Below, one piece after another: positions 18,994 through 26,646 of a stretch of DNA of 64,000 bases. The stretch is taken from NCBI GenBank assembly GCA_041399155.1, contig JAWKTI010000004.1, forward strand, positions 62,001-126,000, read 5' to 3'. Below the pieces are notes generated by a model that worked only from the letters and a program-made list of their open reading frames with translations, had not been told where the DNA came from and ran no database searches. Position 1 is the first letter of the stretch, and every line of letters starts with the position of its first letter. Made by a program: the position numbers and the translations under genes. Source of the stretch: Zavarzinella sp. GTDB taxonomy: Bacteria; Planctomycetota; Planctomycetia; Gemmatales; Gemmataceae.

Positions 18994-19153
18994 CAGGGGG
19001 TCATCCTGACCCCCCTGGCATCTTCGGCCAAGCATCCATTCCTGACCTACCATCATTCGGGCGAGCCGAGCCAGGTAATACCTGGCAGCCCCTGCCATCC
19101 ATAGCACTTGCCGAGAGCATCCTGGCTCTCGGTGGGTCAATCCCGACCCGCCG
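18994..19153. repeat. cluster of four different hairpins with similar loops
   Basis: Four inverted repeats follow one another: 18994-19017 (CAGGGGGTCA stem with one bulged C), 19070-19086 (GCCAGGT-AAT-ACCTGGC), 19111-19132 (CCGAGAGC-ATCCTG-GCTCTCGG) and 19130-19153 (CGGTGGGTC-AATCCC-GACCCGCCG with one G-T pair). Stems differ in sequence while three of the four loops centre on ATCC, as do the hairpins in the neighbouring tandem repeat. Confidence 0.75.
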
Positions 19154-19709
19154 AACGAATTGGGTACGCAATCTGTTACTGCTATCGCTGCAGCACAGGA
19201 AATTCACAAATTTCGCCCACGAAATGGTTCAACATTGTTCCATTTCCAGTAATTGTTCAATGAAGTTAAAGAGGCAAAGCTACAGAACGCAGTCTAACGC
19301 GGTTGGATACCGTGTTTGTGTCACTGCTGATTTCGTCAGAGTAGATTCCAATACATGGGACTGCATGGATAGGAGAGTAGGAATTCGAAGAAGACAATCC
19401 TTCATGGCTTACCCTGGGAACGATAATTCACTTCGTATCTGATTCAAAAACAATCCTGGGAGAAAGCTTTTGAGACACGAAATTTTGGTGTTCTGCTCAA
19501 CACAACTCACAGTCAATGTAAGTTGGTTGTAAATATACCTGTTCTGGAATTTGATGTCAATGGAACATCGGAAAAAGTATCGATTTTATCGGTTAAATGT
19601 GGGTCGAGCCGATTGTGTGCTTGTACACCAATATAAGTTACTCTGGGTAATTCCAGTCGTACAGATTCTACGTTGGGGCGTTCTGTTTTGTGCGTTCTAT
19701 AACATCTCA

Positions 19710-20429
19710 ATGAGCGAACAATTCCCCGGTCAGGAGTTGGTAATTTTTGAAGATTACCACCTGCTGGCTTTCAACAAACCGGCCCCTTTGCTAACCCAGG
19801 CACGACCAGAGATTTCTTCTCTGGAGGCAATTGCCAAACAATACATCAAATTGAAATACGACAAACCAGCTGGGGTTTATCTGGGCATTCCGCACCGACT
19901 GGACCGTCCCGTCAGTGGGGTGGTGCTGTTCGCACGCAACACCAAAGCGGCCCAGCGGGTTCATGCCCAGTTTCAGCAACATACCGTCCAGAAAACCTAT
20001 TGGGCGCTGGTGCATGGTTGCCCCACGGTACAGTCTGGCACCTGGACCGATTATCTGTTGAAAATTGAAGACGAAGCCAGAGCAGAGATCAGCACGGAAG
20101 AAACCCCGAAAGCCAAACTGGCCATTACCCACTGGAAAGTGATCCGACAGTTTGATGACAATCACACGATGCTGCAATTGCAGCCGAAAACCGGTCGCAT
20201 GCACCAGTTGCGAGTACAGGCGGCATCCCGTGGTCTGCCGATCGTGGGGGATTTCCAATACGGCAGCACATCGGAATTTGGCCCACCGGCAGCCAGCGAT
20301 AAAGATCGACTGGTGGCACTGCACGCCCAAAAATTAGAGCTTTCTCATCCTTTTCGCCAGGAACCACTGGTGATTGTGGCACCTTTGCCCGATTACTGGC
20401 CCAACGTGGGCAAAATTGATGAGAATTAA
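19710..20429 (+). CDS. RluA-family pseudouridine synthase
   Basis: 239 aa from ATG 19710. The frame is open upstream to 19551, but family homology begins only after the 19710 start. Enzymes of this family convert uridine to pseudouridine in rRNA or tRNA. The catalytic Asp is in HRLDRPVSGVVLFA, and the flanking motifs QKTYWALVHG, TGRMHQLRVQAASRGLPIVGDFQYG and LHAQKLELSHPF are complete. It has no N-terminal S4 RNA-binding domain, which fits the RluC/D-like short forms or TruC-type enzymes. The exact uridine target cannot be read from sequence. The gene stands alone after a decayed intergenic stretch. Confidence 0.9.
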   Translation: MSEQFPGQELVIFEDYHLLAFNKPAPLLTQARPEISSLEAIAKQYIKLKYDKPAGVYLGIPHRLDRPVSGVVLFARNTKAAQRVHAQFQQHTVQKTYWALVHGCPTVQSGTWTDYLLKIEDEARAEISTEETPKAKLAITHWKVIRQFDDNHTMLQLQPKTGRMHQLRVQAASRGLPIVGDFQYGSTSEFGPPAASDKDRLVALHAQKLELSHPFRQEPLVIVAPLPDYWPNVGKIDEN

Positions 20430-20529
20430 ATGAGAAAATCCAGTTCCCAGACGCACGAAATACTATGAACAGATTCTTCTCGGTGAAAAGTTCTCGATAC
20501 GATTCTGCCATTACTACAGGTGCCGTCCG

Positions 20530-21024
20530 ATGACCAATTCCGTCACTTTCCGCCGCCAATGGCACCGGAGTATCTTACCTGCAATTTTTGCCCTGGGTGT
20601 TGGGCTGATGACCACGTATTATCAGCCGGGTGCGGCATTGATTGCACTGCCAATCTGCGTGCTGATTGCAATTGGGTGCATTGTCAGCCACACCGGCATC
20701 ACGATTACAAGCACCGAAATTACCTGGTTCTTGCTGAACCCACGCTGGCGTTACCGCACCGTACCGTGGGCAGTGGTACTGGATATTCGAAAAACACTAA
20801 AAATTCTACACCCAGTCCGACTAATCGTGCAACATGGAAAGTACGAACCGTGGGCCTGGGGAACGGTAAAGCCTGGCAAAAAGATGGAAGTGCTGATCTG
20901 GACCAATGCATTTCACCGTGGCTATGAACTTTGGGATACTCTGCAGCAATATTGGGCAGTTCAAAAGCGGTCTTCTTCCGAATTGATCAACCTTCCCGAA
21001 AAAGAAGAACCCATTCAGTCTTAG
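20530..21024 (+). CDS. small membrane protein with PH-like cytoplasmic domain
   Basis: 164 aa. Two hydrophobic helices near the N-terminus (about residues 15-30 and 35-53) form a hairpin. They are followed by a soluble beta-rich part: GITITSTEITWFLLNPRWRYRTVPWAVVLDIRK and VLIWTNAFHRGYELWDTL. This layout (a two-helix hairpin, then a beta domain with aromatic residues) resembles bacterial PH-like membrane proteins. I cannot name the family with certainty. It follows the pseudouridine synthase by 100 bases on the same strand. Confidence 0.65.
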   Translation: MTNSVTFRRQWHRSILPAIFALGVGLMTTYYQPGAALIALPICVLIAIGCIVSHTGITITSTEITWFLLNPRWRYRTVPWAVVLDIRKTLKILHPVRLIVQHGKYEPWAWGTVKPGKKMEVLIWTNAFHRGYELWDTLQQYWAVQKRSSSELINLPEKEEPIQS

Positions 21025-21090
21025 TGGAATCCGTTCTCAGAAAACGGATGAAATTAAGGTCAGATCAGAAAGATTTCTGCAAAAAATGAG

Positions 21091-21435
21091 TTACTTCACC
21101 ACTTCCACTGGGCCGTGGTTGTCGCAATGGCCGTTGTGGGGGTGGTGCAGGTGGCCATCGACCAGGTAATCCACATGGTCGCCATGTGGTACTGCTTCGT
21201 GCCCACAGCCAGGTCCATGAACATGGTCAGGTGCGTGGCCACCACAGGCGTGCTGTGGGGTGCAATCTGCAGGATTCGTGCCACTGACAGGCAGTACATG
21301 TTCTTCCACCGTGCTGCCACTCATATGGTGCAGGTGACCATCATGCAGGTAATCCACATGGTCGCCGTGCTTAATTCCGGTGTGCCCACATGCGGGGCCG
21401 TGTTTGTGATCGTGATCAGGATGGGTGTGACTCAT
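21091..21435 (-). CDS. histidine-rich metal-binding protein
   Basis: 114 aa from ATG 21435, chosen because AAGGAG lies 8 bases before it (an ATG two codons upstream is too close). The protein is built from two related halves, each with HGPxCGH, HGDHVDYL and DGHLHH, plus scattered Cys and Asp. About a quarter of all residues are His, so divalent metal binding (zinc or nickel) is very likely. There is no signal peptide, which argues for a cytoplasmic buffer or chaperone. It lies 20 bases downstream of an ArsR/SmtB-type regulator in the same operon. Metal-responsive control is therefore an inference from context. Confidence 0.82.
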   Translation of the reverse strand: MSHTHPDHDHKHGPACGHTGIKHGDHVDYLHDGHLHHMSGSTVEEHVLPVSGTNPADCTPQHACGGHAPDHVHGPGCGHEAVPHGDHVDYLVDGHLHHPHNGHCDNHGPVEVVK

Positions 21436-21455
21436 TTTCATTTCTCCTTAATAAA

Positions 21456-21860
21456 TCAATCGTTATGTGCGTGCGATTCGGCGGCGTGTGCCATCATATT
21501 TCGAACCAGATCACGCACGTGGTCGTCTGCGAGCGAGTAATACAGGTGGGATTTATCCCGCCGTCGGCGAAGCAATCCTTCTGTGTGCAAAATCTTCAAG
21601 CGTTGGGAGATGGTGGAGTTTTTTTCGCCCAGATGTTCCACCAACTCAGAAACACAACATTCCTGATCCATAAGCAGCACCAGAATGTGCATGCGGGCAG
21701 GATCACCCATCGCACGAAACATCCCCGCAGCCCGTTCGATCTGGCGAAGATCACAAACAACGTGCCGCAGGCGATCGTGCGAATGAACCCCACTGGGACA
21801 GACTTCTGCCTCTGGACCACCAAGCTTCGGTAATTCGTTGATCGGCAGTTGTGGTTCCAT
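21456..21860 (-). CDS. ArsR/SmtB-family metal-sensing repressor
   Basis: 134 aa winged-helix repressor. The domain runs from MFRAMGDPARMHILVLL to LLRRRRDKSHLYYSLADDHV, with the ELVEHLGEKNSTISQRLKIL recognition helix. ECCVSELV carries a Cys pair at the usual alpha3 position of ArsR/CadC-type sensors, and two further Cys lie in the N-terminal arm (VCPSG, VVCDL). The C-terminus has HAAESHAHND, which could add an alpha5-type zinc site as in SmtB/CzrA. The gene begins right after a perfect palindrome and is followed by a His-rich protein, so a self-repressed zinc or related metal operon is likely. Confidence 0.9.
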   Translation of the reverse strand: MEPQLPINELPKLGGPEAEVCPSGVHSHDRLRHVVCDLRQIERAAGMFRAMGDPARMHILVLLMDQECCVSELVEHLGEKNSTISQRLKILHTEGLLRRRRDKSHLYYSLADDHVRDLVRNMMAHAAESHAHND

Positions 21861-21866
21861 AGATTC

Positions 21867-21895
21867 ATTATTTCATGATTCCATGAAATAGTCAA
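21867..21895 (-). promoter_or_regulatory. sigma70-like promoter of the arsR-like operon
   Basis: Read leftward, -35 TTGACT (21895-21890) and -10 AATAAT (21872-21867) are separated by exactly 17 bases. Each matches the consensus at 5 of 6 positions. Only six bases separate the -10 from the ATG, so transcription may begin at or next to the start codon, giving a leaderless message. Confidence 0.6.
21869..21890. promoter_or_regulatory. palindromic operator for the ArsR/SmtB-type regulator
   Basis: TATTTCATG-ATTC-CATGAAATA is a perfect inverted repeat with 9-base arms and a 4-base spacer. It fills the space between the -35 and -10 elements, so a bound repressor would block RNA polymerase. ArsR/SmtB operators are imperfect 12-2-12-like palindromes with TGAA/TTCA cores, and this site fits that class. 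Confidence 0.7.
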
Positions 21896-21988
21896 GTGTT
21901 TTTCCAGAAATACCTCCCACGCTCATTTTCAGCCTTTTTCCACGTATGCTGACAATACTTGCACAATTCATTCACCAGGAGAACAACT

Positions 21989-23086
21989 GTGTTTTTCAGA
22001 CTCCTCTCAATTCTTGTTCTGTTCGTTGCCTCGAACACACATTTTGCAGCACCCAAGCCTGCAACCCGGGTCAGCATTAAAGGTGAGCAGTTTTTGCTGA
22101 ATGTTCAACCCACTTATCAGGGACTCACCTGGAATGGAAAATCAATCGAAGGACTCTTGTTCAACAGTCGGATGGTGCAGGCGATATTCGATGACCGCAA
22201 CCCGGCAACGGTAGCCAGGTGGGCGTATCCGGACACAAAGAAGTGGGACCCAGACCGGAACACGAAAGAGTTCATTGAGATGATGCCCAACTGGCGTAAA
22301 CATGGCCTGTTGGCTTTCACAGTAAATCTTCAGGGCGGTAGCCCGGAGGGGTATTCGAAGCTGCAGCCCTGGCACAATTCAGCGATCAATTCTGATGGTA
22401 CGCTGGATCAGAAATATATGGCACGACTGGAACTCGTAATTAATAAAGCGGACGAACTTGGAATGGTGGTAATCCTTGGGCTCTTTTACTTCGGCCAGGA
22501 TGAACGTGTAAGGGACGAAGCGGCTGTCATTGTGGCTGTGGATGCGGCCGTGGATTGGCTGATTGCGAAAAAGTACACCAATGTGCTGATCGAAGTGAAC
22601 AACGAGTGCAATGTTCGATACGACCATGCAATCCTTCGACCGGACCGTGTCCACGAATTAATTGAACGGGTGAAACAACGGAGCACGGAAAAGAAACACC
22701 GGCTGCTTGCTGGTACCAGCTATGGTGGGAATACCATCCCAAAATCGAATGTTGTCAAAGCTTCGGACTTTTTGCTGTTACACGGAAACGGTGTCAAGGA
22801 GCCAAAACGGATTGCTGAAATGGTTCGACTGACTCGTAAGGTGGAAGGTTATCGCCCAATGCCAATTCTGTTTAACGAAGACGACCACTTCGACTTCGAC
22901 AAACCCACCAACAACTTTACTTCGGCGATCAGCGAATATGCATCGTGGGGCTATTTTGATTTTCGCATGAAGGGCGAAAGCTTTAATGAAGGCTACCAAA
23001 GTGTACCAGTGAATTGGAAAAGTAACAGCACCCGAAAGAAAGGGTTTTACAAGCTGCTCAGTGAAATCACTGGGGAGAAGCCTTGA
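21989..23086 (+). CDS. secreted cellulase-like glycoside hydrolase
   Basis: 365 aa from GTG 21989, chosen because AGGAG sits 7 bases before it and the sequence then starts with a clean signal peptide (FFRLLSILVLFVASNTHFA). A TTG ten codons upstream is open but lacks such a site. The rest has a TIM-barrel glycosidase look: HGLLAFTVNLQGG, LGMVVILGLFYFG, NVLIEVNNECN with a likely acid/base Glu, and PILFNEDDHF with a likely nucleophile Glu. This is the layout of GH5-like clan A enzymes; the substrate is not evident. It is monocistronic. Confidence 0.72.
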   Translation: MFFRLLSILVLFVASNTHFAAPKPATRVSIKGEQFLLNVQPTYQGLTWNGKSIEGLLFNSRMVQAIFDDRNPATVARWAYPDTKKWDPDRNTKEFIEMMPNWRKHGLLAFTVNLQGGSPEGYSKLQPWHNSAINSDGTLDQKYMARLELVINKADELGMVVILGLFYFGQDERVRDEAAVIVAVDAAVDWLIAKKYTNVLIEVNNECNVRYDHAILRPDRVHELIERVKQRSTEKKHRLLAGTSYGGNTIPKSNVVKASDFLLLHGNGVKEPKRIAEMVRLTRKVEGYRPMPILFNEDDHFDFDKPTNNFTSAISEYASWGYFDFRMKGESFNEGYQSVPVNWKSNSTRKKGFYKLLSEITGEKP

Positions 23087-23193
23087 GCTTCAAGAATGTC
23101 GCAAGTGGGATGTGTTGAACTGCCTGACATGTCAACTATCCGCCATTTTCCGCTTTTTTCCGCCATTTGGCAAAATTTCACCAGCATGGAAAA

Positions 23194-24204
23194 TTAGTTT
23201 TCGTTAATTACTTCGCCACCGGCACGTGTTCCCATTGCACGCCAGATCGCCAATTGCACACTGTTACGCACAGACCTCACGGAACCGTCCATCATTGCCA
23301 CGTTCACTACACCAGTGTGCCAACTACGGGAAGTAATGGCGGCACGGGTGGGCAGCGTAGCACTATTGCCTTCCTGCATCGAATTGAAGTCGATATCGTA
23401 GGTTTTGCCACCTACCGTGTATGGGACCTGTGTATTTGGTGTAAATACCGTAGTAAAGCCCGAATGGTGGACCCGGCCATCGCACCATTCGGTGTGGCCC
23501 GTATTGTCGTTTGTCGTGGGCCCTAACTTCGGACTACTAGCTGGTGCAATTGCCTGAATGCCGGCAATATCTAAAGGAGTGGGGCCGGGATCGGTTGCTG
23601 GATTCCGCACGTAGGGCGTAAATGTCTTTACTTCGGCGATGGCTAATGTATTGCTCATCCCGTCGGTAATTGCACCGGTCGTCATGCGGGAGTTGGGATA
23701 GAAGACGCCATCACCGCCTGAACCGTTGACAGGGTTCCATACCGTCCAGGTGCCAAAATTAAACCCATAGTTGTGGGGGTAAATGTAGGGAGCGCCACTT
23801 TTCAGACGCACAGTGTCATTCGGTTCGCTGGGGCACAAGAACACGGGAATTCGGGTTTGGGGCACCCCTGTCGCCAACTGGGCATCGTAGCCTACTTCCA
23901 GGTCGACTCGCAGGCCGGCATTGCCCTGCTCTATGTATTCCAGAATCCGGCCGTGGACCGACCAGGAACCGTTGTTGACACCGAAAATGCCCCCCACCGG
24001 TGCGTTCATACTGACCGGATAGGTGCCATGGGCAGATTCAAAGTTGTGCAGCGCGAGCCCCAACTGCTTGAGATTATTCTGGCACTTGGCACGGTTGGCT
24101 GCTTCGCGAACTTTTTGTACAGCGGGCAGCAACAGTCCTATGAGTATCGCAATGATGGCAATTACCACCAGCAGTTCAATTAACGTAAACGCTTTTCTAC
24201 TCAT
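23194..24204 (-). CDS. DUF1559 protein with type II pseudopilin N-terminus
   Basis: 336 aa. The N-terminus MSRKAFTLIELLVVIAII is a textbook prepilin cleavage and methylation motif, so the protein is exported and processed like a pseudopilin. The DUF1559 body follows with CQNNLKQLGLALHNFESAHGTYP, then a Gly/Asn-rich domain and the C-terminal HTGVVNVAMMDGSVRSVRNSV, which is the family ending. Planctomycetes carry tens to hundreds of these proteins. Their role is unresolved; surface or fibre structures are suspected. An AGGA ribosome site precedes the ATG. It is probably a single-gene unit. Confidence 0.93.
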   Translation of the reverse strand: MSRKAFTLIELLVVIAIIAILIGLLLPAVQKVREAANRAKCQNNLKQLGLALHNFESAHGTYPVSMNAPVGGIFGVNNGSWSVHGRILEYIEQGNAGLRVDLEVGYDAQLATGVPQTRIPVFLCPSEPNDTVRLKSGAPYIYPHNYGFNFGTWTVWNPVNGSGGDGVFYPNSRMTTGAITDGMSNTLAIAEVKTFTPYVRNPATDPGPTPLDIAGIQAIAPASSPKLGPTTNDNTGHTEWCDGRVHHSGFTTVFTPNTQVPYTVGGKTYDIDFNSMQEGNSATLPTRAAITSRSWHTGVVNVAMMDGSVRSVRNSVQLAIWRAMGTRAGGEVINEN

Positions 24205-24551
24205 GAATTCCTCGTGATGTAAAATACCGTTCGATTAACTAGCAAAAGGCGCGCCAAAAACAAGCAATGATGCCAAAAGCGGAAATTATTGCTTAAATCG
24301 AAAGTGTTTGCTGGAAAAATGTCGTTTCTAATGACAGTTGTGGGCTGTTTTTCATCCAAACTGACCGGGTTGTGGCCAAATGTTGTCCAAATGAAAAATG
24401 AGAAACTGTTCATACAAAACAAGTGCTGCATCTAACATTGATGCAATGACAATCCAGGCGCGCAGGGACTCTCTTAAAGCAAGGAATCACAAAATCGACC
24501 GCGAAGCAGCATACACGAGAAGAAATTCTAAGAACACCTATGGTAAGAACT
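24205..24551. other. intergenic region upstream of DUF1559 gene
   Basis: This 347-base stretch lies between the DUF1559 start and the 3' end of the sulfatase gene, both on the minus strand. It is AT-rich with no supported ORF. It must hold the DUF1559 promoter. I see no strong hairpin that could end the sulfatase message. Confidence 0.5.
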
Positions 24552-25982
24552 TTATTTCTGTAAATCACTTTTCACCACAGTGGGCATCTGGGCTGCTGTT
24601 GTTTTCAGCCAGTTTTCCAGTTGCAGATTCAATTTTTTTGCCTGGGCGGGCATTGTGTCTGCCAGATTCTGCTTTTCGCCAGGATCTTTGGCAAGATCGT
24701 ACAATTCCAGCGATTGATCATCGTAACGGCGGATCAGTTTGAAGTTGCCGGATCGCACCGCACCACCCGGCCGATTGCTGCGGTGCCACGCATAGTGGGG
24801 GTAATGAAAGTAAATGCTTTCACGCGCCAGCTTTTTGCCGGCCATCACTGGCAGTAACGACTGACCATCCATCACTTCCGTGGTGGGCATTGGAACCTTG
24901 GCAGCTTCCAGAATTGTTGCCGAAAGGTCCATGCTGATTACTGGAGTATCGGATGTGGTGCCGGGCTGCAATTCTTCTGTTGATTTCATACTGGCTGGCC
25001 AGCGAACAATCAGTGGGACACGCAGACCACCTTCATAAAGATCGCCTTTGCCGGATCGCAGTGGGCGATTATCCGTAGCACCATCCCAGCCACCGTTATC
25101 GCTGGTAAAAATCACCAGGGTGTTTTCCGCTAATTTCAAGCGATCCAGTTCATCCAGCACTCGCCCTACTGCCCGGTCGGTGGCTTCAATCTGGGCACCG
25201 TAGGTGGGGTTTTTCAGCCCGGGACCGGTCTTCCCCTCATATTTGGCCACCAGTTCTGCTGGTGCCTCAAATGGAAAGTGGGGATTGTACGTCCACAGGC
25301 ACACGAACATGGGCTTGGACTTGTTCGTGCGAAGGTAAGCAATCGTCTCATCGGCCAGCCGATCCGTCAGGTATTCACCCACCTTGCGTGGTTTGATCGC
25401 AGGAATCCGATAGGGATCAAAATACGTGGGTGGGCCTCCAAACCCACAACCACCGACATTGACATCAAATCCCTGGTGCTCCGGCCAATAATCCGGCCCA
25501 CCAATTTCAGTGAGATTTTTCTCATTCTTCTCGCCAGAGAGGTGCCATTTGCCAAAAAAGCCCGTCTGGTACCCCACCTTTTTGAGCCGTTCAGCAATCG
25601 TCACCGTTTTCAGTGGCAGCACATGCTGTGCTTTGGGTGGCTGCAATGGTCGATTTTTTGGCCAGAAATTGGGGCCATCCTTACCATGCTGCGTAATCTG
25701 CAGTCGTGCGGGTGCCAGCCCGGTAATAATTGCTCCACGTGTGGGTGAACAGACTGGTGCTGCGGCATAGGCATTGGTAAATCGGATGCCCTGTTTTGCC
25801 AGTTGATCGATCTGTGGGGTATTTAATCGCTGATTCCCCTGGCAGTTCAGGTCCATCCAGCCCATGTCATCGGTCATGATCAGCAAAATATTTGGCTGCT
25901 GTGTTGCAAAAGCGGGCATCGATGAGGCACCCAGCAGGCAACACGGAAGAAACAGCGAACAGACTCGAATAAGGTATTTCAT
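24552..25982 (-). CDS. secreted sulfatase (arylsulfatase family)
   Basis: 476 aa from ATG 25982; the frame is open 24 codons further upstream, but the signal peptide (YLIRVCSLFLPCCLLGAS, ending AFA) starts here. The formylglycine motif is CSPTRGAIITG with Cys78 as the residue to be modified and Arg82 as its partner. Metal-binding Asp38/Asp39 lie in LIMTDDMGWMDL, and SDNGGW with the downstream LRSGKGDLYEGGLRVPLIVRWP completes the site. It cleaves sulfate esters, probably from algal or plant polysaccharides. A formylglycine-generating enzyme must be encoded elsewhere. Planctomycetes are rich in such enzymes. Confidence 0.95.
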   Translation of the reverse strand: MKYLIRVCSLFLPCCLLGASSMPAFATQQPNILLIMTDDMGWMDLNCQGNQRLNTPQIDQLAKQGIRFTNAYAAAPVCSPTRGAIITGLAPARLQITQHGKDGPNFWPKNRPLQPPKAQHVLPLKTVTIAERLKKVGYQTGFFGKWHLSGEKNEKNLTEIGGPDYWPEHQGFDVNVGGCGFGGPPTYFDPYRIPAIKPRKVGEYLTDRLADETIAYLRTNKSKPMFVCLWTYNPHFPFEAPAELVAKYEGKTGPGLKNPTYGAQIEATDRAVGRVLDELDRLKLAENTLVIFTSDNGGWDGATDNRPLRSGKGDLYEGGLRVPLIVRWPASMKSTEELQPGTTSDTPVISMDLSATILEAAKVPMPTTEVMDGQSLLPVMAGKKLARESIYFHYPHYAWHRSNRPGGAVRSGNFKLIRRYDDQSLELYDLAKDPGEKQNLADTMPAQAKKLNLQLENWLKTTAAQMPTVVKSDLQK

Positions 25983-26011
25983 TGCTTTACTTTGTAGGTG
26001 AATGAATAGTT

Positions 26012-26623
26012 TTACCGCAGTAACATTGAATCGGGACCATTGACGACAGTCCAATTCTTGAATTGGAACACCTTGGTCATCGCGCTAAGTATTTCTTCAA
26101 GTCCCATTTTTGCTTTGAGTGGGAATCGAATAACCACTCCACTGGCTGCACGTTCCCATATTGTAGCTGGCTCCCAGATTGTGAACTCATAAGCCAATTC
26201 ATCAACTTCACTCTTTTTAAATATGACGACATTCCATAAGGTACCGGGAAGTCGATAACTTCCCTCCATATATTGATGCTCATCTTCCATCACCAAATCA
26301 AAAGAAATTTCTGGTCGGATACCAAGGTGATCAGACTCTGAGTCAATGCAACCCAAGGATTCGAGATCTGATTCGAAAAAAGATTTCCAAGTTGAAGAAT
26401 TACTGACATTAACAATGTAGAGCCAATCGTTTGGGATTTTTGAATTCTTGTTCGATCGAAAGGCGGAAGAGTCTAGCCAGATTATCGTTCCACGGTTGCC
26501 TTCAAAATCTTTGCAACGTTTTGCATCCCCTTTGATGATAACTCTCTCAAAATGCTGGAAATTCGGTTTTGAAATACTTTTCTCCAAATCATTTTTGACA
26601 GCACTACTTTGGGAGCTGTTCAT
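26012..26623 (-). CDS. hypothetical protein, possibly immunity-like N-terminal fold
   Basis: 203 aa with no signal peptide or membrane helix. The first half contains FERVIIKGDAKRCKDFEGNRGTIIWLD, a short beta-rich stretch of the kind seen in small SH3-like immunity domains. The second half is mixed alpha/beta with ELAYEFTIWEPATIWERAASG and ends in a helix. The DNA is AT-richer than its neighbours. It lies between the sulfatase and a desaturase-like gene on the same strand with short gaps (29 and 23 bases), so co-transcription is possible. I do not recognise it with confidence; a role in toxin immunity is only a weak suggestion. Confidence 0.6.
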   Translation of the reverse strand: MNSSQSSAVKNDLEKSISKPNFQHFERVIIKGDAKRCKDFEGNRGTIIWLDSSAFRSNKNSKIPNDWLYIVNVSNSSTWKSFFESDLESLGCIDSESDHLGIRPEISFDLVMEDEHQYMEGSYRLPGTLWNVVIFKKSEVDELAYEFTIWEPATIWERAASGVVIRFPLKAKMGLEEILSAMTKVFQFKNWTVVNGPDSMLLR

Positions 26624-26646
26624 TAAATTATTGTCGGAAAGTGCTT

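Larger units (their letters stand above)
18623..19709. other. 1.1-kb non-coding, decayed and repeat-bearing region
   Basis: No convincing gene is present. The only long frame (18903-19442) has repeat-like, low-quality composition. The region holds a 46-bp tandem duplication and a chain of hairpins, listed separately. Coding-like scraps with internal stops appear on the plus strand around 19157-19252 and 19445-19640, for example SVTAIAAAQEIHKFRPR followed by a stop. This looks like the graveyard of an inserted element plus intergenic palindromes. Confidence 0.55.

Noticed and set aside
18903..19442. 179-codon open frame on the plus strand
   Set aside because: Composition is repeat-like, it runs through the hairpin array, has no ribosome site, and shows no domain. 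It is most likely a chance frame over palindromic DNA.
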